A stretch of 64,000 nt of DNA from Sulfitobacter marinus (lineage in GTDB: Bacteria > Pseudomonadota > Alphaproteobacteria > Rhodobacterales > Rhodobacteraceae), in assembly GCF_900116285.1 (NCBI RefSeq), contig NZ_FPAJ01000001.1, forward strand, positions 682,001 to 746,000. Direction: 5' to 3'. Numbering within the stretch: the stretch's first letter is position 1; every line of letters starts with the position of its first letter. Positions 31,459-39,979 of this stretch are shown here, piece by piece. The notes beneath the pieces were generated by a model that saw only the letters and a list, made by a program, of their open reading frames with translations, did not search any database and had not been told where the DNA came from. Position numbers and translations under genes: made by a program.

Positions 31459-32997
31459 ATGGCGGAATCAGCAAGACGTGGGCGCGGCGGCGGTGGAGCA
31501 GCACGGCGGGCAGCGCGTTCGGCCGTATCCTTTGAAACTGCAAAATATATAGAGCGCAATATTCCGAACTTTGAGATATTGAATGACGAAGCGCTTGAGA
31601 TCATCGAACGCAACGCCGACATCGTTCTTGAAGAGATTGGCGTGAATTTTCCAGACAACCCCGAAGCGTTGGAGCTTTGGCGTGCTGCTGGGGCAAATGT
31701 TACCGGGGATCGCGTGCGTATTCCGCGTGGTTTGGCCCGCGAATTGTGCAAGACGGCCCCGTCTGAATACACGCAACATGCCCGCAACCCGGATCGTAAT
31801 GTCGTGATTGGCGGGCGAAATCTGGTGTTGGCACCGGTTTACGGCCCCCCCTTTGTGCGGGATGCGGAGGGCGGACGGCGTTATGCCACGATGGATGATT
31901 TCAACAAGTTCGTGAAGCTAGGCTATATGTCGAAATGGCTGCACCATTCGGGTGGCACCGTTTGCGAGCCGACGGATGTGCCTGTGAACAAGCGCCATCT
32001 GGACATGCTGCACGCGCATATGACGTTGAGCGACAAGCCGTTTATGGGATCCGTGACCGAACCGAGCCGCGCGCAGGATTCGGTGGACATGTGCAAAATC
32101 CTGTTTGGTGCTGATTTTGTACAGCAAAACACGGTGATGACATCGCTGATCAACATTAACTCGCCGATGACATTTGACGATGTAATGATGGGCGCGCTCA
32201 AGGTTTTTGCCGAAAACAATCAGGCCGCGGTCATTTCACCCTTTATCGTGGGCGGCGCCATGGCACCGGTATCGGTAGCCGGGACATTGACGCAGGTTCT
32301 GGCCGAGGTGATGGCAGGTATCGCCTATAGCCAGCTGATCCGAAAAGGCGCACCGGTGATTTTCGGGGCATTTGTTACATCAATTGATATGAATTCCGGC
32401 GCGCCAACCTTTGGTACGCCCGAGGCTGCGCATATTACCTATGGTGCGGGGCAATTGGCGCGGCGGATGAAACTGCCTTTTCGGTCTGCCGGATCGTTCT
32501 GCGGGTCGAAACTGCCTGATGCGCAGGCCGCCTATGAGACCGCGAACAGCCTGAATATGGGCCTGCTGTCGGGGGTGAACTTTATGCTCCACGCCTGCGG
32601 GTGGCTTGAGGGGGGCTTGGTCAGCTCCTTTGAAAAGTTCGTCATGGACGCCGATCAGCTGGGGACCTTGCACCATCTGGCCCGCGGCATTGAGATGGAC
32701 GAGAACGCCCAGGCGCTGGATGCGATCCGTGAGGTTGGGCCGGGTGGGCATTATCTGGGCTGCGCCCACACGCAGGCGAATTTCAAGCAGGCATTCTGGA
32801 AATCCGATCTGTTGGATTACAAACCGTTTGAAACCTGGTCCGACGAGGGGGCACGCGATACCCAAACCTTGGCAACGGCGCGGGTTGAGAAGCTGTTGGG
32901 CGACTATGTTCAGCCCCCGATGGACCCCGCCATTCGCGAGGCGCTCGATGCATTTGTGGCAGAGCGCAAAGCGGCAGAGCCAGACAGCTTTATGTGA
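31459..32997 (+). CDS. MttB-superfamily methyltransferase (non-pyrrolysine)
   Basis: 512 residues of the trimethylamine methyltransferase family. Family features include an N-terminal Arg/Gly-rich tail, EILNDEALEIIERNADIVLEEI, the central barrel (LININSPMTFDDVMMGALK, ISPFIVGGAMAPVSVAG) and a C-terminal part rich in acidic residues. The frame is uninterrupted, with no in-frame TAG where pyrrolysine would sit, so it belongs to the large non-pyrrolysine branch. Members there demethylate glycine betaine or similar quaternary amines with a corrinoid protein. No corrinoid protein gene is adjacent. Substrate unknown. Confidence 0.85.
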   Translation: MAESARRGRGGGGAARRAARSAVSFETAKYIERNIPNFEILNDEALEIIERNADIVLEEIGVNFPDNPEALELWRAAGANVTGDRVRIPRGLARELCKTAPSEYTQHARNPDRNVVIGGRNLVLAPVYGPPFVRDAEGGRRYATMDDFNKFVKLGYMSKWLHHSGGTVCEPTDVPVNKRHLDMLHAHMTLSDKPFMGSVTEPSRAQDSVDMCKILFGADFVQQNTVMTSLININSPMTFDDVMMGALKVFAENNQAAVISPFIVGGAMAPVSVAGTLTQVLAEVMAGIAYSQLIRKGAPVIFGAFVTSIDMNSGAPTFGTPEAAHITYGAGQLARRMKLPFRSAGSFCGSKLPDAQAAYETANSLNMGLLSGVNFMLHACGWLEGGLVSSFEKFVMDADQLGTLHHLARGIEMDENAQALDAIREVGPGGHYLGCAHTQANFKQAFWKSDLLDYKPFETWSDEGARDTQTLATARVEKLLGDYVQPPMDPAIREALDAFVAERKAAEPDSFM

Positions 32998-33286
32998 TCT
33001 GGTCAGGGCCGCTGCGCAGCATGCGGGCCTCGCCGATGATCGCAATGACAACCTCGACATGGCGGACCAGGCAATAGCTTGCGTCCGCCATTTTTCGTTG
33101 GTCGTTCAACTCTGCCTCCATCTCGATCAAATGCATTAACGCGGGCCCGTGGCGGGGCGGGGTACCGGCCCCCAGCAAGCGGCATAAATGGCCCGTGCGC
33201 CGGTACTTGTCTGCACCAATACGCGCGGCCCGCATCAAGAGAGCCGGGCGGTGTAAGTTGTTCAGTCGGGAAATAATATCTTGCAC
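32990..33286 (-). CDS. DUF6477 family protein
   Basis: 98 residues from GTG 33286, with AAGGA nine bases upstream. The pattern RLNNLHRPALLMRAARIGAD, then KYRRTGHLCRLLG and HLIEMEAELNDQRK, is one I associate with a short Rhodobacteraceae-specific family (DUF6477). The protein looks all-helical and basic at the N-terminus. It is divergent from the DUF6456/GafA-like gene, an arrangement I recall from related genomes. It overlaps the 3' end of the mttB-like gene by 8 bases. Function unknown. Confidence 0.75.
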   Translation of the reverse strand: MQDIISRLNNLHRPALLMRAARIGADKYRRTGHLCRLLGAGTPPRHGPALMHLIEMEAELNDQRKMADASYCLVRHVEVVIAIIGEARMLRSGPDQIT

Positions 33287-33448
33287 GTTTTCATATCCTT
33301 AAAGGGTTGAACGGCCCCGCATCTGTCGCAAGGGGAACCTCGAGCTTTCCACGATTTTTTGATCCGTTGCGTCGCCTTTAGGCGCTCCGCACGGACCGGT
33401 TACGGCTGTTTACGAATTAGAAACAATGATGGGTGGGACGGTCGAATT

Positions 33449-33463
33449 TTAACAATCACGTAA
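33449..33463. promoter_or_regulatory. Near-consensus CtrA site upstream of the GafA-like gene
   Basis: TTAA (33449-33452), seven bases, then GTAA (33460-33463): one mismatch from TTAA-N7-TTAA. It lies 71-85 bases before ATG 33534. CtrA control of GTA regulators is known in Rhodobacter capsulatus; binding here is inferred. Confidence 0.4.
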
Positions 33464-33482
33464 CCAGTCAATCCGTAGGTTG

Positions 33483-33491
33483 TGTGGATAA
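33483..33491 (-). promoter_or_regulatory. Consensus DnaA box
   Basis: TGTGGATAA at 33483-33491 is the exact complement of the DnaA box TTATCCACA. A second, poorer GGGGATAAA follows at 33496-33504. No replication-origin gene context is present, so a promoter role (DnaA as regulator of the gene at 33534) is more likely than an origin. Confidence 0.5.
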
Positions 33492-33533
33492 AGCTGGGGA
33501 TAAATTGGCCATTATTGGAAGAGGACATTTACT

Positions 33534-34643
33534 ATGACAGGGCTATTAAACACACACACCCCGCCATTTTCTGCGGGATCGAGAATTCCGGGCTGGGTGC
33601 CAACAGAGGCGCGGCATTACCTTTCACATGTGGAACTGGGACGGCCGATCCGGGCGCTCGCGCGCTCTGCTGACTGCCATGCCTCAACCATCTTACGTCA
33701 GATCAGAAAACTCGAGACGCGGCGCGATGATCCGCTGATTGACGATGCTTTGGAAACTCTGGGCCGCGCCAGTCGCCGCGAGAAGCCCGCAGATATCGAA
33801 AGGCCCACGATGACCCAGCCCAATGACCCGAATATGCCAGATGACGAAACGCTGACCTGCGAAGCCCGCCGCATTTTACGCCGTTTGTGCGAAACCGGTG
33901 CCGTTTTGGCCGTGGCGGCGGAAATGGAAAAGGCCGTTGTTGTGCGCGACGGCGCAGGGGGAACAAGCACCAGAACTGCCGTGGTCGACCGGCCCATTGC
34001 GCAGGCCATGGCCCTGAAAGGATGGATCGCGACGAATACCAACGGGCGGATCACACGCTATTTCATTACGGCCGCGGGGCGCACGGCGCTTGAACAGATG
34101 TTGCAGCAGGACAAACCCCGCACGCCCCAAGGTTTCGCCGATGCGCAAGCTGAGTTCACCCCCCGGCAAGACACCGACGAAGCGCCGCGCATCTCGCGCA
34201 GGGCACGGTATAGTTTGGCCGAGAGCCCCTTGGCCGCCCTTGCGCGGCGCCGGGACAAAGATGGGACAAATTTCCTGTCCGACCGGTTGGTGCAGGCTGG
34301 TGAGCGGCTCAGAGAGGATTTCGAGCTGGCCCAGATGGGCGAGAAGACAACCCAGAACTGGGACCGTTTCCTGACCCCCGGTGGCGATGCACCTACCGGT
34401 GGTTTTAGCGGCAGCGCTCCGTCAGCCGCACGGGCACGCGTGGCGTCGGCGCTGGCTGATCTGGGGCCGGGGCTATCGGATATCGTATTGCGTTGCTGTT
34501 GCTATCTGGAAGGGCTGGAAACCACCGAAAGGCGGCTTGGCTGGTCGGCGCGGTCCGGCAAAATCGTGCTGCGCATCGCCTTGATGCGGCTGCGCACGCA
34601 TTACGATGAAACGCTGGGGCCTGAAAGCGCGATGATCGGGTGA
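33534..34643 (+). CDS. DUF6456 protein, probable gene transfer agent activator (GafA-like)
   Basis: 369 residues, GAGGA eight bases before the ATG. The N-terminal part has a helix-turn-helix-like segment, GRPIRALARSADCHASTILR followed by QIRKLETRRDD. The middle (about residues 105-190) looks like a second winged helix (ALKGWIATNTNGRITRYFIT). The C-terminal part (LSDIVLRCCCYLEGLETTER, then RLGWSARSGKIVLRIAL) resembles sigma-factor region 4. This layout matches GafA, the direct activator of the Rhodobacter gene transfer agent. Assignment is from memory of the family. The GTA structural cluster is not in this window. Confidence 0.65.
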   Translation: MTGLLNTHTPPFSAGSRIPGWVPTEARHYLSHVELGRPIRALARSADCHASTILRQIRKLETRRDDPLIDDALETLGRASRREKPADIERPTMTQPNDPNMPDDETLTCEARRILRRLCETGAVLAVAAEMEKAVVVRDGAGGTSTRTAVVDRPIAQAMALKGWIATNTNGRITRYFITAAGRTALEQMLQQDKPRTPQGFADAQAEFTPRQDTDEAPRISRRARYSLAESPLAALARRRDKDGTNFLSDRLVQAGERLREDFELAQMGEKTTQNWDRFLTPGGDAPTGGFSGSAPSAARARVASALADLGPGLSDIVLRCCCYLEGLETTERRLGWSARSGKIVLRIALMRLRTHYDETLGPESAMIG

Positions 34644-34671
34644 CCTGAAACGGAAACGGCGGGGGCAGAGG

Positions 34672-34702
34672 CGGCGCGGCATATTATCGCCGCGCCGTTT
34701 CT
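34672..34702 (+). terminator. Intrinsic terminator after the GafA-like gene
   Basis: CGGCGCGGC (34672-34680) and GCCGCGCCG (34689-34697) form a perfect 9-bp stem with an eight-base AT loop, followed by TTTCT. It lies between two convergent genes; the T-run faces the + strand. Confidence 0.75.
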
Positions 34703-36343
34703 CTATTCAGCGGCAGCCTGTTGCTGTCCTTTGGCGATCCCCACACGGGCCAGAAATGCGTCAAGCTGCCGGCGCGCAACATCGGCAGGGTCAACCGTGC
34801 CCCCTGCATCAGCAAAGGTCATCTGCAAGACGGTGCCCTGATCGCCATCGCGGGTTTCGCGGGGGCGCCAATCTGCGTCAAGATGGTCCGCCATGTGCAT
34901 TTCATCCACGACTTGGCCATCGTGAATTAGACGGATGACGGGGTGAATGAACGCATCCGGCTCTTTGCCAAAGACATTGTTCTGGCGTTTCACATGAAGG
35001 GCGTCTGCACCGAAATCCCCATATTCCAGAGTGATTTGCAAGAACCGGCCAGTGGTAAACGGCGCATTTTGTGCCCAGGATACCGGCACATCGTGATAGG
35101 TTTTTCCCGCCTCATCTCCATCCAGAAAAACCAGATCGGCCATGAAACCGGGCTGGAGGAAAATCCCCGAAGCGGTGCTGATCCGGTGAATGATGCTGTC
35201 GCCGAGAGCCGTCGCGGTCAGCGGTGTGTGGCTGGTGGGGTAGTCGGTGCCCCGAACCCGCGCCACGATCAAATCAGCCAGGCTTTTGACGTTGTGCCGG
35301 AAGCCGTGAATGAACCCCGACATGGTTTTCTTGTAGTCGCAGGATTGCATGATCGTCCCGGCAAAGAACAGCCCTTTGACATTTTCGCTTTCCCATTCGC
35401 CAGTCATGACCGGAAACTTATCGAAATGACGCAGGGCAGGCTGAATGTCGGGGGCAAAAATGGAATTGTCGAACTGGAACCCGGTGCAGGCGATGACGTG
35501 GTCATAGGTCAGCACGATCTCATGCCCCTCGGCCGCCGTCATTGCGGCGCGCACGGTGTAGACGTCACCGTCTTTGGTGATCTCAAGCGCCTTGGCATCG
35601 ATTACCGCGTTCTGGGATTTCAATTGATAGGTATCAAGAAAGTTATTGTTCACTGCCCGCAAGTTGCCCACGAAATGGGTCTGCCACGCGAATTTGATCG
35701 GGTTGGGACTCATTACGTGGATGCTGGCGGCGTGTTCGACCAGCGAATCCGCAGTCTCAAACGCGGAGTTGCCCTTGCCTAGGATCAGCACCCGCTTGTT
35801 TTCGTAAAGCGCGGGGTCAGTCTTGAACTCGGTGTAATTCGCCGCCAGTTCAAAGCCCTTGATGCCCGGATCCCAGGCCTGACTGACACCGGTGGCAACG
35901 ATCACATTAGCCGCACGGTGGGTGGCCCCGTCCGCGCAGGTGATCAAAAACCCGGTATCGGATTTTTCGATTCTCTGAACATCGGAATTGCAGATGATGT
36001 GATCGGCCAGCGGCTTGGCGAAGGTTTCGGCATAGCTGATAAAGTCATCGGCACTGGGGAAATACTTGCGGCTCCAGTCCTTGAACAAAACCCCCTCGTC
36101 ATTCAGCAGCGAATTCCAGTCGTGGCGCAGGCGGGTTTCGGGGTTGTTTAACCCGGTGTGGACCTTGTTGATCGAAATAAATGTGCGGTGGCGCGGAAAA
36201 TTACGCAAAAACGCGCTGATCTTGTCCGACCGTTCCAGAATGGTAAATGACAGCCCCTTTTTGGCAAAATAATAGGCAGCCTGCAGCCCGGCAGGGCCGG
36301 ACCCGATAATGCAGACGTCTTGGATATCGGTCGGTTGAGACAT
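34703..36343 (-). CDS. FAD-dependent monooxygenase-like flavoprotein (FOXRED2-like)
   Basis: 546 residues with GAGGG before the ATG. The FAD-binding Rossmann motif VCIIGSGPAGLQAAYYFAKK is at the N-terminus. A second nucleotide-binding motif, RVLILGKGNSAFETADSL, lies near residue 185, and CTGF and FFAGTIMQ mark the FAD domain end. FAKKGLSFTILERSDKISAF and FPRHRTFISINK are close to animal FOXRED2. This is a two-dinucleotide-binding oxidoreductase; the substrate is unknown. The 150 residues at the C-terminus do not resemble a known domain. Confidence 0.75.
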   Translation of the reverse strand: MSQPTDIQDVCIIGSGPAGLQAAYYFAKKGLSFTILERSDKISAFLRNFPRHRTFISINKVHTGLNNPETRLRHDWNSLLNDEGVLFKDWSRKYFPSADDFISYAETFAKPLADHIICNSDVQRIEKSDTGFLITCADGATHRAANVIVATGVSQAWDPGIKGFELAANYTEFKTDPALYENKRVLILGKGNSAFETADSLVEHAASIHVMSPNPIKFAWQTHFVGNLRAVNNNFLDTYQLKSQNAVIDAKALEITKDGDVYTVRAAMTAAEGHEIVLTYDHVIACTGFQFDNSIFAPDIQPALRHFDKFPVMTGEWESENVKGLFFAGTIMQSCDYKKTMSGFIHGFRHNVKSLADLIVARVRGTDYPTSHTPLTATALGDSIIHRISTASGIFLQPGFMADLVFLDGDEAGKTYHDVPVSWAQNAPFTTGRFLQITLEYGDFGADALHVKRQNNVFGKEPDAFIHPVIRLIHDGQVVDEMHMADHLDADWRPRETRDGDQGTVLQMTFADAGGTVDPADVARRQLDAFLARVGIAKGQQQAAAE

Positions 36344-36575
36344 AAAATTTCCCTCTTTACTGTGACAATTAAACTTTCAGACAGTCATAGGGTCTATAGC
36401 CTGTTTGGCGAAGGAAAAACATGTGCGGATGCTGGCGATCCTCGCGTGTCCCCTGCGGGTGCGTAACCGTTTGGAAACATGTTCACCTACGAAAACCCGC
36501 CATGCGTCTGGTGCCCCTTTCCTGTAGGGCACGAACCGACTACATTGCCAACGAACCGCCATACGGAGCCTGATC

Positions 36576-37529
36576 ATGCGCGACCTTAAGATTCCCGAAC
36601 AGCGCCACCCCGAGAAAGCCAAACGCCCCGACAATCCGCAGCCGAAAAAGCCAAGCTGGATTCGCGTGAAAGCCCCCGGCGGTCAGGGCTATGCCGATAC
36701 GGCCAAGATCATGCGCGAAAACAAACTGGTGACGGTGTGCGAGGAGGCGGGTTGCCCTAATGTTGGTGAATGCTGGTCACAGGGCCACGCCACCATGATG
36801 ATCATGGGCGAGGTCTGTACCCGCGCATGTACCTTCTGCAACATTGCAACCGGTAAACCGCCCGAGGCATTGGATGTGTTTGAACCGGGCCGCGTCGCCG
36901 CCGCCGTGGCCAAGCTGGGCCTAAACCACGTTGTCATCACATCCGTAGACCGTGACGATATTGACGACGGCGGGGCCGAACATTTCGCCCAAACCATCCG
37001 CGCTATTCGCAAACGGTCACCCGATACAACGATCGAAATTCTGACACCTGATTTCATCCGCTGTGATCCGTCCGTGCTTGAAACCGTGGTCGAAGCGCGG
37101 CCCGACGTGTTTAACCACAATCTTGAAACCGTACCGGGCCTTTATCCCGAAGTCCGCCCCGGCGCGCGCTATTTCCACAGCTTGCGTCTGTTGCAGCGGG
37201 TCAAAGAGCTTGACCCGTCGATGTTCACCAAATCCGGGATCATGGTCGGCTTGGGCGAAGATCGCCAATCGGTTATTCAGGTTATGGAAGACATGCGCGC
37301 CGCCGACATCGATTTCCTGACCATCGGACAATATCTGCAACCCACGCCCAAACATCACCGCGTGGATCGTTTCGTGCATCCTGATGAATTTGCATCCTAT
37401 GAAAAGGCGGCATTCGGCAAGGGGTTCTTGATGGTATCAGCGACACCGCTGACCCGGTCCAGCTATCACGCGGGCGACGATTTTGCCCGTCTGCGGGCGG
37501 CCCGTCTGGCGAAACTATCCGCGCGTTAG
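36576..37529 (+). CDS. lipA: Lipoyl synthase LipA
   Basis: 317 residues. The auxiliary cluster cysteines are in [12 protein letters not shown] and the radical-SAM motif is [10 protein letters not shown] (CxxxCxxC). The C-terminal [10 protein letters not shown] supplies the Ser ligand. LipA inserts two sulfur atoms into octanoyl groups on lipoyl domains. GGAG precedes the ATG. The 232 bases upstream hold no gene I can support. Confidence 0.97.
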   Translation: MRDLKIPEQRHPEKAKRPDNPQPKKPSWIRVKAPGGQGYADTAKIMRENKLVTVCEEAGCPNVGECWSQGHATMMIMGEVCTRACTFCNIATGKPPEALDVFEPGRVAAAVAKLGLNHVVITSVDRDDIDDGGAEHFAQTIRAIRKRSPDTTIEILTPDFIRCDPSVLETVVEARPDVFNHNLETVPGLYPEVRPGARYFHSLRLLQRVKELDPSMFTKSGIMVGLGEDRQSVIQVMEDMRAADIDFLTIGQYLQPTPKHHRVDRFVHPDEFASYEKAAFGKGFLMVSATPLTRSSYHAGDDFARLRAARLAKLSAR

Positions 37530-37530
37530 G

Positions 37531-37707
37531 TTAAAATCCGCGGCCGATACGGGTCGCGGTTAACCATTCAGGCCAATAGCCTGCGTATTCCAGACCAAAG
37601 ATGATCGCCGCGACCAGAATGATCGCAAAGACAAACTTGACCCGCCCGGGCGACGGCGGGTTTTGCGCCCAGCGTTTCATACGCATAAACCAGACGGGGC
37701 TCATCAT
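37531..37707 (-). CDS. Unrecognised 58-residue single-span membrane protein
   Basis: The frame runs from ATG 37707 to TAA 37531-37533. The first ATG overlaps the hpt stop by four bases (ATGA), so the gene is translationally coupled to hpt. The product is [20 protein letters not shown] followed by a hydrophobic segment ([20 protein letters not shown]) and a short tail. Arg- and Trp-rich ends flank a single membrane span. I believe the same small protein follows hpt in other roseobacters but cannot check. Function unknown. Confidence 0.7.
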   Translation of the reverse strand: MMSPVWFMRMKRWAQNPPSPGRVKFVFAIILVAAIIFGLEYAGYWPEWLTATRIGRGF

Positions 37708-38240
37708 GTGAAACGCACCTTGCCAATAAAGGGCAGATTGCGGTCGCTTTGGGCGAAGTCAATGCCATAGCCCACAACAAATTCATCCGGTATTTCAAAG
37801 CCGATCCAGTCAGCTTTCATGTCCACCTCGCGACGGCTGGGTTTATCCAGCAGCGCAATGGTTTTCAGACGCGCCGGTTCACGCGACATCAGCAGGTTGC
37901 GCACGTGGTGAAGCGTATGTCCGGTATCGACGATATCCTCGACAACAAGCACGTCGCGCCCTTCGATTGCACCGCGTAAGTCTTTGAGAATACGAACTTC
38001 TCGGCTGCTTTCCATACCGTCACCATAGCTGGACGCCTCAAGGAAGTCGACCTCGATCGGCAGGTCCAGTTCGCGCACAAGATCGGCTATGAATACGAAC
38101 GACCCGCGCAGCAAACCGACCACGAACAGCTTCTCTGTACCCTCGAACTCAGCTTGAATTTCGCCGCACAAACTCTCGATCCGCGCCGCAATCGATTTGG
38201 CCGAAATCATTTGATCGATAACATAAGGACGCGCTGGCAT
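37704..38240 (-). CDS. hpt: Hypoxanthine phosphoribosyltransferase
   Basis: 178 residues. The PRPP-binding motif [17 protein letters not shown] is clear, along with [15 protein letters not shown] and the C-terminal [18 protein letters not shown], which fit Hpt. It salvages hypoxanthine and guanine. It is coupled to the small membrane protein gene downstream. Confidence 0.93.
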   Translation of the reverse strand: MPARPYVIDQMISAKSIAARIESLCGEIQAEFEGTEKLFVVGLLRGSFVFIADLVRELDLPIEVDFLEASSYGDGMESSREVRILKDLRGAIEGRDVLVVEDIVDTGHTLHHVRNLLMSREPARLKTIALLDKPSRREVDMKADWIGFEIPDEFVVGYGIDFAQSDRNLPFIGKVRFT

Positions 38241-38307
38241 GGGTTTAACCTTGAAAAAGGGGTATTTAAGATTTCATAAGGGCTAACTTCTAGACAGATG
38301 GAAATCA

Positions 38308-38763
38308 ATGCCTACCCATTCAGAGACCCGCGAACTGCCCTACACCGCGCAACAGATGTACGATCTGGTGGCCGATGTGGCATCCTATCCCGGTTTTTTG
38401 CCGTGGACCGCCGCCGCGCGCATCAAAAGCCGCGACGACAAAGGCGATCACGAGGTAATGGATGCTGATCTGGTGATTAGTTTCAAAGTATTCCGCGAGC
38501 GGTTCACCAGCCGCGTTGTGCTGTGGCCCGAGGCGAAAAAGATCGACACCGAATACCTGGACGGGCCGTTCAAGTTCATGAAATCCAACTGGCATTTCGA
38601 GGACGCGGGGCAGGGCACCTGCAAGGTGCATTTCTTTGTCGACTTCGAGTTCAAGAACCTTGTGCTGCAAAAGATCATCGGCGTGGTGTTTAATGAGGCC
38701 ATGCAACGCGTGGTGCGGGCTTTTGAGAAACGCGCGGCCGATTTGTATGGGCCGTCGGCTTAG
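38308..38763 (+). CDS. RatA/Coq10-family START-domain protein
   Basis: 151 residues. ELPYTAQQMYDLVADVASYP, followed by GFLPW, is the family signature, and SHQYF-like FHFEDAGQGTCKVHFFVDFE and VFNEAMQRVVRAFEKRA complete the START fold. In bacteria this family is called ubiquinone-binding Coq10-like or the toxin RatA, though the toxin role is not established outside enterobacteria. It follows lipA and hpt, its usual neighbourhood in alphaproteobacteria. Confidence 0.85.
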   Translation: MPTHSETRELPYTAQQMYDLVADVASYPGFLPWTAAARIKSRDDKGDHEVMDADLVISFKVFRERFTSRVVLWPEAKKIDTEYLDGPFKFMKSNWHFEDAGQGTCKVHFFVDFEFKNLVLQKIIGVVFNEAMQRVVRAFEKRAADLYGPSA

Positions 38764-38828
38764 GGGAAAAGAGGTAGCTGCAAGGGGGGAGGATGGATGT
38801 CGCGGCAACGGCAGCAATCGGTCCAAAC

Positions 38829-39620
38829 TTACTTGAGATAGATGCCTTCTTCAAACCGGCAGAATTGCTCATATTGAAGGTTCACACCCAAGTCCGAAAT
38901 CGTGATGACACCGATATTTGGGGCCTCTTCACTTGGCGTAAAAGTATCCCAATTCCATTGTGGTCGCGGAGCTGGGGCTTGATATAGGATTGAGCGCATC
39001 GTCGAAAACGGCACACCGCGTATCGTGCCCGAAATGGGACGGTGAACATGCCCGATGAACAAGTACTTCACACAGTCATATTTCGAAACCAACTCCAGAA
39101 AAACATCGCCATCAGCCAAACCGTCGGTGTCCTGCATCGGCAAACCAACAGCCATGGGTGGATGGTGCATGAAAATATAGACTGGTTTGCCTACATTATT
39201 TTCCAATAGGTTACGAAGCCAATCCAGACGCTCTTCGCATAGCTCGCCAGCGTCTGATCCGACCTTTAATGTATCTAAACACACAATCAATCCGCTGGGC
39301 GTAGAAACCGAAAATTGAATGAATTCTTTCATACAAGCATCAGGTAACGATAGGTTTTTCCTGAACAGCTTACGATCATCATGGTTCCCCACCATTGGCA
39401 GTAGGGGAACGTCAAGCTTTTCAAGCAGCTTGGATATTGCCTCGTAATTTTCCTGTGTCGCTTGGTTGACCATATCCCCAGAAATCACGCAAAAACTGGC
39501 GTCAGAATGATTGCCGTTGATGTGATCCAAGGCGTTTTCCAGCCGAACGCGGGGATCGTGGCCCAATATGTCATCTTCATCTGAAAAATGAGGGTCAGAC
39601 ATCCAAATTGTTTTCAGCAT
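38829..39620 (-). CDS. Class III cAMP-phosphodiesterase-like metallophosphoesterase
   Basis: 263 residues from ATG 39618-39620 (AAAAGG upstream); an in-frame GTG at 39629 is less likely. Metal-binding motifs appear in order: SDPHFS, ISGDMVNQ, VGNHDDR, FMHHPPM and GHVHRP. This is the calcineurin-like fold of the CpdA/GpdQ group, which hydrolyses cyclic nucleotides or phosphodiesters. Base composition is visibly more AT-rich than the neighbours, as is the next gene, so the pair may be acquired. Substrate unknown. Confidence 0.85.
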   Translation of the reverse strand: MLKTIWMSDPHFSDEDDILGHDPRVRLENALDHINGNHSDASFCVISGDMVNQATQENYEAISKLLEKLDVPLLPMVGNHDDRKLFRKNLSLPDACMKEFIQFSVSTPSGLIVCLDTLKVGSDAGELCEERLDWLRNLLENNVGKPVYIFMHHPPMAVGLPMQDTDGLADGDVFLELVSKYDCVKYLFIGHVHRPISGTIRGVPFSTMRSILYQAPAPRPQWNWDTFTPSEEAPNIGVITISDLGVNLQYEQFCRFEEGIYLK

Positions 39621-39979
39621 GCGCGCCACCTTTTGATCTGTCGTTTTGTCAGGTTATAGCAACCGACGACCGACAGGAAGGTCCAGGAAGCAGAGCCGCA
39701 GTTCAGAAAGGCTCTCCGACATCTCCACCAAAACCCGCCTAACAAAGGCCTTTGACCTTCAGTAGTGCAAGCTGAAAAAAGTGTATTGGCACCTCATTTA
39801 TGGTTCTGACCTTTGACTTAGCTATCTTTCAGCCTCACGGCTTCAAGCGTGGCTATTGTGAAAACAAAAACGATAGAAACGCTTCTTTAACTGACCGCTG
39901 TTACCCATTCACAAGGCCGGAATTTAGCCGAATAGAATACGATCAGAAGAGCGCCCCAGAATTTGGAGCCTACACGCCA
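39621..39979. other. 359-base gap without a supportable gene
   Basis: Between the divergent phosphoesterase and Hint genes. An open frame runs from 39800 into the Hint gene, but its first 60 codons have no conserved features and no ribosome-binding site. I see no tRNA, repeat or clear promoter. The composition is AT-rich, with runs such as GAAAACAAAAACGATAG. It probably holds two divergent promoters. Confidence 0.4.

Noticed and set aside
31459..32997. Pyrrolysine-containing MttB
   Set aside because: No in-frame TAG interrupts the gene and no pyl genes are present.
33449..33504. Replication origin
   Set aside because: Only one perfect DnaA box, no AT-rich unwinding region and no origin-linked genes.
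36344..36575. Possible gene between the flavoprotein and lipA
   Set aside because: An 85-codon frame on - (36377-36634) overlaps lipA and has no start signal or domain.
39800..39979. N-terminal extension of the Hint protein
   Set aside because: Sixty codons without conserved features or ribosome-binding site; ATG 39980 is preferred.
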